Positions 52,489-61,536 of a stretch of DNA of 64,000 nucleotides are shown here, in pieces. This stretch comes from Chryseobacterium elymi. GTDB taxonomy: Bacteria; Bacteroidota; Bacteroidia; Flavobacteriales; Weeksellaceae. The position numbers and the translations under genes were made by a program. Positions within the stretch are counted from its first letter, which is position 1. Every line of letters starts with the position of its first letter. Where the stretch lies: positions 270,811-334,810 of the forward strand of contig NZ_QNUH01000002.1 of NCBI RefSeq assembly GCF_003385495.1, read 5' to 3'. Under the pieces are notes generated by a model that saw nothing but the letters and a program-made list of their open reading frames with translations, ran no database searches and had not been told where the DNA came from.

Positions 52489-53901
52489 ATGAAAAAACAC
52501 TTCACAAAAATAATGACGATAGGGATTGTATGCGGAAGTTTGACTTTTGTGGAAGCTCAAAACGTTCTAAGTTTTCCCGGTGCAGAAGGTTTCGGAAGAT
52601 ACACAACCGGCGGACGTGGCGGCAAGGTTTATTTCGTGACAAAATTGACGGATGACGGTTCGGAAGGTACTTTGAGATATGCTTTAGACCAAAACGGGCC
52701 AAGATATATTGTTTTTAAAACAGGCGGTACGATTTACTTGGAATCACCACTAAAAATAAAAGAAGGTGATGTCACTATTGCCGGACAAACCGCTCCCGGA
52801 GACGGAATTACCGTTGCCAATTACGAAACTTTTGTCGCGGCAGATAATGTAATTATCCGCTATATGAGATTCAGGATGGGTGATTACAAAAAATATCAGG
52901 GTGATGCCTTTGGTGCACGATTTATCAAAAATCTCATGGTTGATCACTGCTCGATGAGCTGGTCTACGGATGAGACGGTTTCCATTTATGTCAACGAAAA
53001 TACTACACTTCAATGGTGCGTAATTTCTGAAAGTTTGAGAAACTCTGCACACGAAAAAGGCACTCACGGATATGGCGGAATTGCAGGTGGAAAATTTGCC
53101 TCTTTTCATCATAACTTATACGCCCATCACGACAGCAGAACTCCCAGATTAGGGGAATATGCAGGAAGTAAATTTGCATTGACCGATTTTACCGATTTCA
53201 GGAATAATGCGATCTACAATTGGGGACACAACAATGTGTACGGAGGCGAAGGAATGAACGTGAATATCGTCAATAATTACTACAAACCCGGTCCTGCAAC
53301 CACGATAAAACAACGGATTGTCGGCATCGATAAAAATAAAAAACCGGAAGCTGAAGTGTACAACATTTGGGGGAAATATTACATCAACGGAAATGTTATG
53401 GAAGGAAGCCCGGAAATCACGAAGGATAACTGGACGAAAGGTGTTTTTGGTCAGATGAAAGCTTATAATCTGACGGATGAAGATAAAAACTCCATAAAAA
53501 TCAATCAGCCACACGATATTAAAGACAATGTGAAAACTCATTCTGCAGAAGAAGCCTATGAGAAAATTTTGCTGTTTGGAGGAGCAAGTTTGGTGAGAGA
53601 TGCCGTTGATCTGCACGTTTTAAAAGATGCAAAAAATGGAAGTTTCACATACAAAGGTTCAAAAGGAAGTACCAACGGAATTATTGATTCTCAAAATGAT
53701 GTCGGCGGATTTCCAACCTTAAACCCTGGAAACCCCCTCCCCGATTCAGATAACGACGGAATGCCCGATGAATGGGAAATTAAAAATAAATTAAACCCCA
53801 AGGTTGCCAATTCCAATGGACGTGATTTAGATAAAAACTACGATAATATTGAAGTATATTTTAACGATCTGGTAAAAAAAATAACCGAAAGACAATATTA
53901 A
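52489..53901 (+). CDS. Pectate lyase (PL1 family) with C-terminal Ca-binding motif
   Basis: 470 residues. Signal peptide MKKHFTKIMTIGIVCGSLTF. Beta-helix with PL1 features: FPGAEGFGRYTTGGRGGKVY, GSEGTLRYALDQNGPRYIVF, VTIAGQTAPGDGIT, LMVDHCSMSWSTDE (acidic Ca2+ site) and HHDSRTPRLGE (catalytic Arg region). It cleaves polygalacturonate by beta-elimination, giving 4,5-unsaturated ends. Near the C-terminus DSDNDGMPDEWE is a thrombospondin-type-3-like calcium motif. No T9SS domain, so its final location is periplasm or outside by another route. It follows the pectinesterase gene directly. Confidence 0.92.
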   Translation: MKKHFTKIMTIGIVCGSLTFVEAQNVLSFPGAEGFGRYTTGGRGGKVYFVTKLTDDGSEGTLRYALDQNGPRYIVFKTGGTIYLESPLKIKEGDVTIAGQTAPGDGITVANYETFVAADNVIIRYMRFRMGDYKKYQGDAFGARFIKNLMVDHCSMSWSTDETVSIYVNENTTLQWCVISESLRNSAHEKGTHGYGGIAGGKFASFHHNLYAHHDSRTPRLGEYAGSKFALTDFTDFRNNAIYNWGHNNVYGGEGMNVNIVNNYYKPGPATTIKQRIVGIDKNKKPEAEVYNIWGKYYINGNVMEGSPEITKDNWTKGVFGQMKAYNLTDEDKNSIKINQPHDIKDNVKTHSAEEAYEKILLFGGASLVRDAVDLHVLKDAKNGSFTYKGSKGSTNGIIDSQNDVGGFPTLNPGNPLPDSDNDGMPDEWEIKNKLNPKVANSNGRDLDKNYDNIEVYFNDLVKKITERQY

Positions 53902-53951
53902 TAACCATGAAAACTTTTAGTTAAAAACCAGCTATCTAATAAAAGAATATT

Positions 53952-54950
53952 ATGAAATTCAGTGTGTTTAAAATAGTAATTGCAGGAGCATTTTTAAGTT
54001 CAACATGTTCTCTGGCTCAGGTTTCTGTGATTGAAAAAATTAAGAAAAATCCAAAAGCTCCCTTTTCTTATGCCGAACTTTCCATTAAAGAAGGCGGAAA
54101 ATGGGAAGGCAATCAGTATGTTGGTGGAACTTTTAAAAATATTAATGAACTTGTACTCCCTGCCGAACATACAGATCATTCTTCTTACATCAGATATGAA
54201 GGTATCGGTCTGGAAAACAACCAGATCGGCTATAGATTATACTTAGACTGGAGAAATGCTACTGATATTTTTGGTAAAAAAGTAAATACTTTGGTTTTGC
54301 CTGAAGTCGGACAGGACGGTTTTGAATCTTATCATCATGACGCACCCTGGGGACAGGATATTTTGAAATCCGGTCGTACGATCGGTATTGGATCTTACGG
54401 AAGATATGACGAGCAGAATGATTTTGTTGAAACCTTTAAAATCGTAAAAAATACTGCCGTAAAAGTCAATAATGAAAAAGAGCAATCTTATGCCACCATC
54501 AATTACAAAGGCTGGAAAACTTGGGGTGATGCCATAGATTTACAGTCAAAACTGACGATTTTTAATAAAGACCGTTTTGTAAAAGTAGATTTAAACTTAA
54601 CCAACACCATTTCAGGATTATGTACCGGGATTGTTGCCATTAAAAATATTCCGGTGAAACAGGGAATCAGCAAAAATAAAAAATGGGCCTACATAGCCAC
54701 TTACGGCAATCAAACAGAAACCAAAAAAGATGATAATTTAGGAATGGCTGTCTTCTATCCTCTCGAAAGTTTTGACAAATATGTAAAAACAAAATCCACT
54801 CATACCGTGGTCTTCAAGAAAACAAAGAGCATTTCTTATTACTTTTTGGGAGCCTGGTCACTGGAACCAAACGGCTTGAAGACAGAAGAAGCATTTTATC
54901 AGGATTTGGATAAAAAACTGGACATTTTAGATAAAACTCACCAACTTTAA
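53952..54950 (+). CDS. DUF4861 secreted protein of pectin loci
   Basis: 332 residues with a signal peptide (MKFSVFKIVIAGAFLSSTCS, then LAQ). The mature part matches DUF4861: AEHTDHSSYIRYEGIGLEN, YRLYLDWRNATDIFGKKVNT, YHHDAPWGQDILKSGRTIGI and a later GLGAW-like LGAWSLEP. Family members occur next to GH105 and pectinases in Bacteroidota; the fold is thought to be a beta-sandwich resembling lyase or galactose-mutarotase-like domains. The catalytic activity is not established. It sits 12 bp before the GH105 gene and is presumably co-expressed with it, so it probably acts on RG-I or unsaturated galacturonides. Confidence 0.85.
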   Translation: MKFSVFKIVIAGAFLSSTCSLAQVSVIEKIKKNPKAPFSYAELSIKEGGKWEGNQYVGGTFKNINELVLPAEHTDHSSYIRYEGIGLENNQIGYRLYLDWRNATDIFGKKVNTLVLPEVGQDGFESYHHDAPWGQDILKSGRTIGIGSYGRYDEQNDFVETFKIVKNTAVKVNNEKEQSYATINYKGWKTWGDAIDLQSKLTIFNKDRFVKVDLNLTNTISGLCTGIVAIKNIPVKQGISKNKKWAYIATYGNQTETKKDDNLGMAVFYPLESFDKYVKTKSTHTVVFKKTKSISYYFLGAWSLEPNGLKTEEAFYQDLDKKLDILDKTHQL

Positions 54951-54962
54951 AGTTTACAATAA

Positions 54963-56222
54963 ATGAATTTTATTAACCATAAAGTTAAAATATATACACT
55001 CACGATTTTGGGATCAGGGATTTTGTTGGCATGTACACAAACAAGGCAGACCGCTCAGCCAAAAGCAATTATTGAAAATTCAAAATCAGGTAAAATAGTT
55101 CCGTTGAATTTGAAATGGTCAGAAAGAATGCTGCTTTCAGAAATGAATCGTTTTCCTGAAGCCTGGATGCTTGATTATAATAAGGCTCCAAAATGGAGCT
55201 ATCCCACCGCCATAGTTTTAGAAGGAGCAAAAAACATTTACCTAAAAACTGGAAATAAAGAATATTATAACTACATCTCAAGGTTCGGCGATACGATGGT
55301 AAAAGAAGACGGAAACATCATTTCCTATGATCTTTCAAAGTATAATATTGATATGCTGAATTGCGGTAATGTTCTGCTTTATCTTTATCAGCAAGAGAAA
55401 AAGGATAAATATCTGAAAGCTTTACAAACGCTTCGTTCTCAAATTGACGGACAACCAAGAACTTCAGAAGGTGGATTCTGGCATAAGAAAATTTACCCAA
55501 GCCAAATGTGGCTAGACGGCCTTTATATGGGCGAACCGTTTTATGCACATTATACCCGCGACTTTTCAAAAGGTATGGACGCAGAAAAGGCTTACAATGA
55601 TATTATTAATCAGTTTGATTTAATTCAAAAAAATCTTTTAGATAAAAGAACAGGTTTGCTGTATCATGCCTGGGATGAAAGCAGAGAACAAGCCTGGGCA
55701 GACAAAAATACAGGACTTTCACCCAATTTCTGGTCCAGAGCAATGGGATGGTACGGAATGGCAATCGTAGATGTGCTTGATTATTTTCCTAAAAATCATC
55801 CGGGAAGAGCAAAACTAATTTCATATTTAAAATCTTACTGTGATGCCGTCATTAAAGTTCAGGACAAACAAACCGGGCTTTGGTATCAGGTGTTAGATAA
55901 AGGCGGTGAAAAAGGAAATTATTTGGAAGCCACGGGCTCATCCATGTTTGTATACACAATGATAAAATCCGTCAACAAAGGATATCTGACAAAGGCATAT
56001 AAAAAATATGCAGAAAAAGGCTATGCCGGCATTATCAAAAATTTAATTACAGTTGATGAAAACGGAGTGGTAAATTTAAACAGATGCTGCGCAGTTGCTG
56101 GTTTAGGCGGAAATCCTTACAGAGATGGTTCTTACGAATATTATGTGAATGAAGAAATTCGGTCCAATGACCCGAAAGGAACAGGGCCTTTCATTTTGGC
56201 AAGCTTAGAATTTGAGAAATAA
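54963..56222 (+). CDS. Unsaturated rhamnogalacturonyl/galacturonyl hydrolase (GH105)
   Basis: 419 residues. The lipobox in TILGSGILLAC makes it a lipoprotein. (alpha/alpha)6-barrel with the GH105 signature MWLDGLYMGEPFYAHY, whose Asp is catalytic in YteR-type enzymes, AWDESREQAWADKNTGLSPN, FWSRAMGWYGMAIVD and LYYQVLDK-like FWYQVLDKG (actual GLWYQVLDKG). It hydrolyses the terminal unsaturated uronic acid from lyase products, releasing 4-deoxy unsaturated galacturonate for KdgF. Start 12 bp after DUF4861. Confidence 0.92.
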   Translation: MNFINHKVKIYTLTILGSGILLACTQTRQTAQPKAIIENSKSGKIVPLNLKWSERMLLSEMNRFPEAWMLDYNKAPKWSYPTAIVLEGAKNIYLKTGNKEYYNYISRFGDTMVKEDGNIISYDLSKYNIDMLNCGNVLLYLYQQEKKDKYLKALQTLRSQIDGQPRTSEGGFWHKKIYPSQMWLDGLYMGEPFYAHYTRDFSKGMDAEKAYNDIINQFDLIQKNLLDKRTGLLYHAWDESREQAWADKNTGLSPNFWSRAMGWYGMAIVDVLDYFPKNHPGRAKLISYLKSYCDAVIKVQDKQTGLWYQVLDKGGEKGNYLEATGSSMFVYTMIKSVNKGYLTKAYKKYAEKGYAGIIKNLITVDENGVVNLNRCCAVAGLGGNPYRDGSYEYYVNEEIRSNDPKGTGPFILASLEFEK

Positions 56223-56239
56223 AAACACTCACCCTTTGC

Positions 56240-56311
56240 TGAGTGAAATGCCCTTGCGAGCTTAAAAACAGTATTAATTTAAGAAAATCCTTGCGCTCTT
56301 TGCATTAAAAA
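56240..56311. repeat. Intergenic repeat, inverted copy of the 41034 / 42240 type
   Basis: Reverse complement reads TGCAAAGAGCGCAAGGATTT, ending in CTGTTTTTAAGCTCGCAAGGG, close to the two copies around kdgK. It fills most of the gap between the GH105 and GH43 genes. Confidence 0.6.
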
Positions 56312-56342
56312 TTTACTAACTACAATAAATGAATCTGATTTA

Positions 56343-57986
56343 ATGAAGACAAAAAGCATTTTAAATATAGCCGTAATTTCAGCACTTTCAGTTGCGTCAA
56401 CATATCTCAATGCGCAGGAAAAAAACTATGTTTCCGAAGTTTGGACAGCCGATCAGGGAAAAAATTACAGAAATCCGATTTTGTATGCAGATTATTCCGA
56501 TCCAGACGTGATTCGTGTTGGTGAAAATTATTATATGACCGCTTCAAGCTTTAACGAAGCTCCAGGATTGCCTATTCTCCATTCAAAAGATATGATCAAC
56601 TGGAAATTAGTGAATTATGCACTTCCGGAGGTCCTTCCCAAAGAACATTTTTCAATACCCAAAAGAGGTGACGGAGTTTGGGCACCGAGTATCAGATTCC
56701 ATAAAGGTGAATTCTATATCTATTGGGGCGACCCCGATTTTGGAATTTATATGGTAAAAACCAAAGATCCGCTGGGAGCTTGGGAAAAACCCGTTTTGGT
56801 GATGGAGGGGAAAGGCTTGATCGATTCTTGCCCGTTCTGGGATGATGATGGAAATGCGTATTTAGTTCATGGTTGGGCAGGAAGCCGCGCAGGCGTTAAA
56901 AGTTTACTTTCAGTGAATAAAATGAATCCGGAAGGAACAAAAGTGTTGGATAAGGGTGTTCATATTTTTGATGGTCATGACGCTCATCCAACCGTTGAGG
57001 GCCCGAAATTTTACAAAAGAAACAGCTACTACTATATTTTTGCACCTGCAGGCGGAGTGGCAACAGGTTGGCAATTGGTACTAAGGTCAAAAAATATTTA
57101 TGGTCCCTATGAAGAAAAAGTTGTTTTAGAACAGGGTTCAACAAAAATCAACGGACCTCATCAGGGAGCCTGGGTTGATACACCTGCAGGTGATGATTGG
57201 TTTTACCATTTTCAGGATGTAGATGCGGGCGGAAGAATCGTTCATTTACAGCCGATGAAATGGGAAAAAGACTGGCCTGTCATCGGAATCGACAATAATA
57301 AAAACGGAATTGGTGAACCGGTCTTAACCTATAAAAAACCAAATATTGGTCAAGCCTATCCTGTTGTTACACCTCCCGAAACGGATGAATTTGATGGTGA
57401 AAAATTAGGCATGCAATGGCAATGGAGCGCGAACGAAAATATTGTCTGGTCCTCCAAACTTCCCGGACAGAAATTTTTAAGATTATTTTCCATGAAAGTT
57501 TCTGAAGGAGAAAAAAATCTCTGGAACGTTCCGAATTTATTAACTCAAAAGTTCCCGGCACCAAATTTTACAGCTTCCACGAAAGTAAAATTAACTCCGG
57601 AAGATGCTCAAGAAGGAAAAACTGCAGGACTTTTGGTAATGGGATTAGACCATGAATCCATCGTTATTACTAATAAACCGGACGGATATTATTTACAGCT
57701 AAAAAGAGCCGAAAAAGCGGATAAAGGAGGTGAAGAAAAGATTTTGTTTGAAACAAAACTAAAAAGAAACGAAGCTTATTTAAAAGTAAATGTTACCGAA
57801 CCAAATGGATTATGCCAGTTCAGCTACAGCGAAAACGGAAAAAACTTTACAAAAGTTGGTGACATTTTTCAGGCAAAACCTGGAAAATGGATTGGTGCCA
57901 AAGTCGGTTTATACAGTATAAGCACAGCAAAAGCCCCTCGTGGAGGATATGCGGATTTTGACTGGTTTAGAATTACTAAAAATTAA
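56343..57986 (+). CDS. Glycoside hydrolase family 43 (beta-xylosidase/arabinofuranosidase type)
   Basis: 547 residues with a signal peptide (NIAVISALSVASTYLNAQ). Five-bladed propeller with GH43 residues: Asp base in YADYSDPDVIRVGENYYM, Asp in DSCPFWDDDGNAYLVHGW, Glu acid in PTVEGPKFYKRNSYYY, and the C-terminal beta-sandwich (about 340-545, DEFDGEKLGMQWQWSANENI) typical of GH43 beta-xylosidases of subfamilies with a GH43_C2 domain. In a pectin locus it may remove arabinose, xylose or galactose side chains. Exact linkage cannot be read from the sequence. Confidence 0.88.
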   Translation: MKTKSILNIAVISALSVASTYLNAQEKNYVSEVWTADQGKNYRNPILYADYSDPDVIRVGENYYMTASSFNEAPGLPILHSKDMINWKLVNYALPEVLPKEHFSIPKRGDGVWAPSIRFHKGEFYIYWGDPDFGIYMVKTKDPLGAWEKPVLVMEGKGLIDSCPFWDDDGNAYLVHGWAGSRAGVKSLLSVNKMNPEGTKVLDKGVHIFDGHDAHPTVEGPKFYKRNSYYYIFAPAGGVATGWQLVLRSKNIYGPYEEKVVLEQGSTKINGPHQGAWVDTPAGDDWFYHFQDVDAGGRIVHLQPMKWEKDWPVIGIDNNKNGIGEPVLTYKKPNIGQAYPVVTPPETDEFDGEKLGMQWQWSANENIVWSSKLPGQKFLRLFSMKVSEGEKNLWNVPNLLTQKFPAPNFTASTKVKLTPEDAQEGKTAGLLVMGLDHESIVITNKPDGYYLQLKRAEKADKGGEEKILFETKLKRNEAYLKVNVTEPNGLCQFSYSENGKNFTKVGDIFQAKPGKWIGAKVGLYSISTAKAPRGGYADFDWFRITKN

Positions 57987-58006
57987 ACTTTGAAGTTCCC
58001 TAATCT

Positions 58007-58039
58007 AAACCTTATAGGTTTTAAAAATCTATAAGGTTT
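58007..58039. repeat. Palindromic repeat AAACCTTATAG / CTATAAGGTTT
   Basis: Eleven-base arms (58007-58017, 58029-58039) around an 11-base AT-rich loop. The right arm runs into an ATG at 58040, which is therefore a doubtful start. Similar to the palindrome at 13865-13898. Confidence 0.65.
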
Positions 58040-58057
58040 ATGGAAAAATTAAAATCA

Positions 58058-58903
58058 ATGACAAAAAAAATATACAAGATACTTTCATTTTTATTCGCTG
58101 CTGTGCTGTTGTCTGCCTGTCAGTCACAGAAAGGAACCCCAAAAACAACAGTAAAAAACCATAAAAAAGTCACGCATATTTATCTTATCGGAGACTCCAC
58201 AATGGCAGATTATACGGGGAACTACGAACCGGGAAAAGATTATATGAAAGTCCGTTATCCTATTACAGGTTGGGGACAGGTTTTTCAACCGTTTTTTGTG
58301 AAAGACAGCCTGGCTTTTTTGAGACCTGACATCACAACAGACTCTGTTGTCATTATCGATAGAGCGCATGGCGGAAGAAGTACCCGAACTTTTTTTCAGG
58401 AAGGAAGATGGAGATATGTGTACGAACATTTGCAGCCGAATGATTATGTTATCATGCAATTTGGTCATAACGACAGCTCGGAAAAACATACAGAACGGTA
58501 TGTAAATATTGAAGGATTTAAAGAATTTTTAAGATTATTTGTGACCCAGACCAAACAAAAAGGAGGAAATCCAATCATCTTGACACCCGTAGCCAGAAAT
58601 TATCCCTGGAAAGACGGAAAACTTGAAAATGTACATGGAGAATACTGGCAGGCTCCAATCGATATTGCCAAAGAAATGAATGTTCCTTATATTGATTTAA
58701 ACAAATTGTCCATGGACTATTTTACGAAAAAAGGACAGGATTTTACCACAAATCACTATTTCATGAATCTTCCGGAAAACGTGTATGAAGCTTATCCAAA
58801 AGGTCAAAAAGACAACACCCATTTCCAACCGGAAGGCGCAAAAGTGGTGGCATCGATTGTTTATCAGGAATTCAAAAAAATAATTAAAACTCAAAAAAAA
58901 TAA
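58058..58903 (+). CDS. Rhamnogalacturonan acetylesterase (CE12), lipoprotein copy
   Basis: 281 residues from ATG 58058. I prefer this to 58040 because the upstream ATG abuts a repeat palindrome and the signal MTKKIYKILSFLFAAVLLSAC starts cleanly there and ends in a lipobox. SGNH hydrolase motifs: LIGDSTMADY (Ser), GGRSTRTFF (Gly/oxyanion), QFGHNDSSE (Asn), and DNTHFQPEGAK (Asp/His). It removes acetyl groups from rhamnogalacturonan I, opening it to the lyases and hydrolases around it. A second family member without lipobox lies at 62652-63386. Confidence 0.9.
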   Translation: MTKKIYKILSFLFAAVLLSACQSQKGTPKTTVKNHKKVTHIYLIGDSTMADYTGNYEPGKDYMKVRYPITGWGQVFQPFFVKDSLAFLRPDITTDSVVIIDRAHGGRSTRTFFQEGRWRYVYEHLQPNDYVIMQFGHNDSSEKHTERYVNIEGFKEFLRLFVTQTKQKGGNPIILTPVARNYPWKDGKLENVHGEYWQAPIDIAKEMNVPYIDLNKLSMDYFTKKGQDFTTNHYFMNLPENVYEAYPKGQKDNTHFQPEGAKVVASIVYQEFKKIIKTQKK

Positions 58904-58904
58904 A

Positions 58905-60572
58905 ATGAAGAAGTCTCTCAAAGTTATCGGTCTGGCTGCAGCCATGATGTTTTCAGGGCACATATATGCTCAGAACCTGGATATTTATAAAAATATTGAG
59001 TTTAAAATGCCTCAGGTTGCGGAAACTTCTTTTCCCGCAAACACGGTCTCCATCACACAGTTTGGCGGAATTGCGGGTGGAAATGTAAAAAATACAGAAG
59101 CTTTCAAAAAAGCAATTGAGAATTTAAGTAAAAAAGGCGGCGGAAAACTGGTTGTTCCCCGCGGAATGTGGCTCACAGGCCCTATAGAGCTGAAAAGCAA
59201 CATCAATCTTCATGTAGAAGAAGGAGCATTCATCATATTCAGCAAAGACAAAAATGATTATCCTTTGGTTGATGTAAGTTTTGAGGGACTAAACACAGTT
59301 CGTTGTCAGTCGCCAATTTTTGCAAGAAATGCTAACAACATTGCCATCACGGGAAAAGGAGTAATCGACGGCAGTGGTGATGCCTGGAGGGCCATCAAAA
59401 AAGGAAAAGTATCTGAATCTGAATGGAAAGAAATTGTAAAATCCGGTGGAATCTTATCTTCCGACGGTAAAACCTGGTATCCTTCAGAAAGTTATAAAAA
59501 AGGATTTGAAAGCAGTTCAAATTTTAATGTTCCTGATAAAATTTCTAAAGAAGAGCTAAAATCGGTTAAAGATTTTCTTCGTCCTGTAATGGTAAGTCTG
59601 GTGGGTTGCGACAAAGTTTTGCTGGACGGTCCCACTTTCCAGAATTCCCCGGCCTGGAACCTTCATCCGTTAATGTGTTCGAATGTAATTTTAAGAAATC
59701 TTACCGTTAGAAATCCTTGGTTTTCACAAAACGGTGACGGTGTAGATCTGGAATCCTGTAAAAATGTTTTGATTTACGATAACACATTTGATGTTGGTGA
59801 CGATGCGATTTGCATTAAATCAGGAAAAAATGAAGACGGGAGAAAAAGAAATATGCCGACTGAAAATGTCATCATTAAAAATAATGTTGTGTACCACGGT
59901 CATGGAGGTTTCGTCGTAGGAAGTGAAATGTCGGGTGGAGCGAGAAATATTCACGTTTCCGACTGTACTTTCATCGGAACGGATATTGGTCTTCGGTTCA
60001 AAACTACCCGCGGAAGAGGTGGAATCGTCGAAAATATTTACATCAAAAATATCGATATGATTAATATCCCAACTCAGGTAATCGGATTCAATATGTTCTA
60101 TGAAGGCGCTTCACCGGTTTTGGAAGACGGACAGAAGAAAGAAGGCAACAACACCCCGGAAAAGGTTTATCCCGTAACAGATGAAACTCCTGTTTTTAGA
60201 AATATTTTCTTTAAAAACATCAATGCAGTTAATTCTTATGAAGCGATTACATTGTTCGGTTTAGCAGAAATGAATCTTAAAAATATCGTGATTGAAGATT
60301 CTCAGTTTGACACGAAAAAAGCTTTAACAATAGTAGATGCAGACGGAATTCAACTAAAAAATGTGAAGCTGAAATATGCTGAAGGAACAGGAGCAACGGT
60401 TTACAACAGTAAAAACATCAACCTTTCAACGGTAAAATTTGAATCTGCAAACAAACCTTACATTAAGGTTTTAGGAAACAAAACAGGAGCAGTATTATTG
60501 CCGAAAGAAATAACGTCCGATAAAAATTTACTTTCTATTGGAACGGAGGTAGCTAAAAATGCAGTTAAATAA
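58905..60572 (+). CDS. Polygalacturonase-type glycoside hydrolase (GH28)
   Basis: 555 residues; signal peptide LKVIGLAAAMMFSGHIYAQ. Beta-helix with GH28 catalytic residues: NGDGVDLESC, DVGDDAICIKSG (two Asp), HGHGGFVVGSEMSGG (His) and RFKTTRGRGG (Arg-Lys). N-terminal SITQFGGIAGGNVKNTEAFK is usual for exo-acting members. It follows the CE12 gene with 1 bp between them, which indicates co-translation. It probably cuts terminal galacturonic acid from homogalacturonan or RG-I backbones. Confidence 0.92.
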   Translation: MKKSLKVIGLAAAMMFSGHIYAQNLDIYKNIEFKMPQVAETSFPANTVSITQFGGIAGGNVKNTEAFKKAIENLSKKGGGKLVVPRGMWLTGPIELKSNINLHVEEGAFIIFSKDKNDYPLVDVSFEGLNTVRCQSPIFARNANNIAITGKGVIDGSGDAWRAIKKGKVSESEWKEIVKSGGILSSDGKTWYPSESYKKGFESSSNFNVPDKISKEELKSVKDFLRPVMVSLVGCDKVLLDGPTFQNSPAWNLHPLMCSNVILRNLTVRNPWFSQNGDGVDLESCKNVLIYDNTFDVGDDAICIKSGKNEDGRKRNMPTENVIIKNNVVYHGHGGFVVGSEMSGGARNIHVSDCTFIGTDIGLRFKTTRGRGGIVENIYIKNIDMINIPTQVIGFNMFYEGASPVLEDGQKKEGNNTPEKVYPVTDETPVFRNIFFKNINAVNSYEAITLFGLAEMNLKNIVIEDSQFDTKKALTIVDADGIQLKNVKLKYAEGTGATVYNSKNINLSTVKFESANKPYIKVLGNKTGAVLLPKEITSDKNLLSIGTEVAKNAVK

Positions 60573-60587
60573 AAATTCCATAAGTGA

Positions 60588-61499
60588 ATGATTTTTAACA
60601 GAAAACATACTTATATTTCTATTTTTTTAATGGGAGGAACATTAGCATTCGGCCAGATTCAACGGCCGAATGCGACTCCTTATACCAACGAATTGACTTT
60701 TGAAAAATTAAAGAAAAAAAATCCTTTTATTACTCCGATAGATCGACCGGTTCCGCAAAATATCGGGATTGATAAAGATATAGAATATGCAAACATCAAC
60801 GGTCTCTCATTAAAAGCAGACGTTTATTATCCTCTTGATAAAACAACAAAACACCCCGGGATTGCAATGGTGCACGGTGGCGGATGGATTTCGGGAGATA
60901 AAGAAAATGAAAAATTCATGGCAATGGAATTAGCCTCAAAAGGGTATGTCGCAATCGCAGTCGGCTATCGGTTGGCTGATGTTGCAAAATATCCCGCCGG
61001 AATTGAAGATATTGAAAAAGCTATTCATTGGCTAAAGAAAAACAGAAAAAAATATTATTTAGATCGAAATAGAATGGTGGTTTTTGGCGAATCGGCTGGA
61101 GCACAAATGGCGACTTTGGTTGGTGTTAAGAAAAAGAATAAAATTAAGGCAATCATCAATATTGATGGAATTGTTTCATTTATTCATCCCGAAGCTGAAG
61201 AAAGCATTTACGCTTCCTATTGGTTGGGTGGCGACAGAAATATCAATTTGAAAAACTGGACAGAGGCTTCACCTCTGGAATATGTGGACAAAAATACGCC
61301 TCCTACCCTTTTCGTCAACAGCTCTCAGCCCCGATTCCATGCCGGAAGAGACGATATGATGAAGAAATTAAAGAACCATAATATTCCTACTGAGTTTCAT
61401 GAAATTAAAGATTCTCCGCATTCATTTTGGAGCGCAGAACCATGGTTTACAGAAACATTGAATTATACTGTTGACTTTTTAAATAAAGTTTTGAAATAG
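60588..61499 (+). CDS. Secreted alpha/beta hydrolase (esterase)
   Basis: 303 residues. Signal peptide HTYISIFLMGGTLAFGQ. The alpha/beta-hydrolase core shows the oxyanion motif MVHGGGWISGDKE, the nucleophile elbow VVFGESAGAQ (Ser) and a C-terminal catalytic His in DSPHSFW. It resembles BD-FAE/acetyl-xylan-esterase-like enzymes. In this context, 16 bp after the GH28 gene, it probably removes acetyl or feruloyl groups from pectic side chains. The ester type is inference. Confidence 0.85.
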   Translation: MIFNRKHTYISIFLMGGTLAFGQIQRPNATPYTNELTFEKLKKKNPFITPIDRPVPQNIGIDKDIEYANINGLSLKADVYYPLDKTTKHPGIAMVHGGGWISGDKENEKFMAMELASKGYVAIAVGYRLADVAKYPAGIEDIEKAIHWLKKNRKKYYLDRNRMVVFGESAGAQMATLVGVKKKNKIKAIINIDGIVSFIHPEAEESIYASYWLGGDRNINLKNWTEASPLEYVDKNTPPTLFVNSSQPRFHAGRDDMMKKLKNHNIPTEFHEIKDSPHSFWSAEPWFTETLNYTVDFLNKVLK

Positions 61500-61536
61500 A
61501 TTAAGATTGAGATTGACCAGCTTTAAAGTAAATTTC

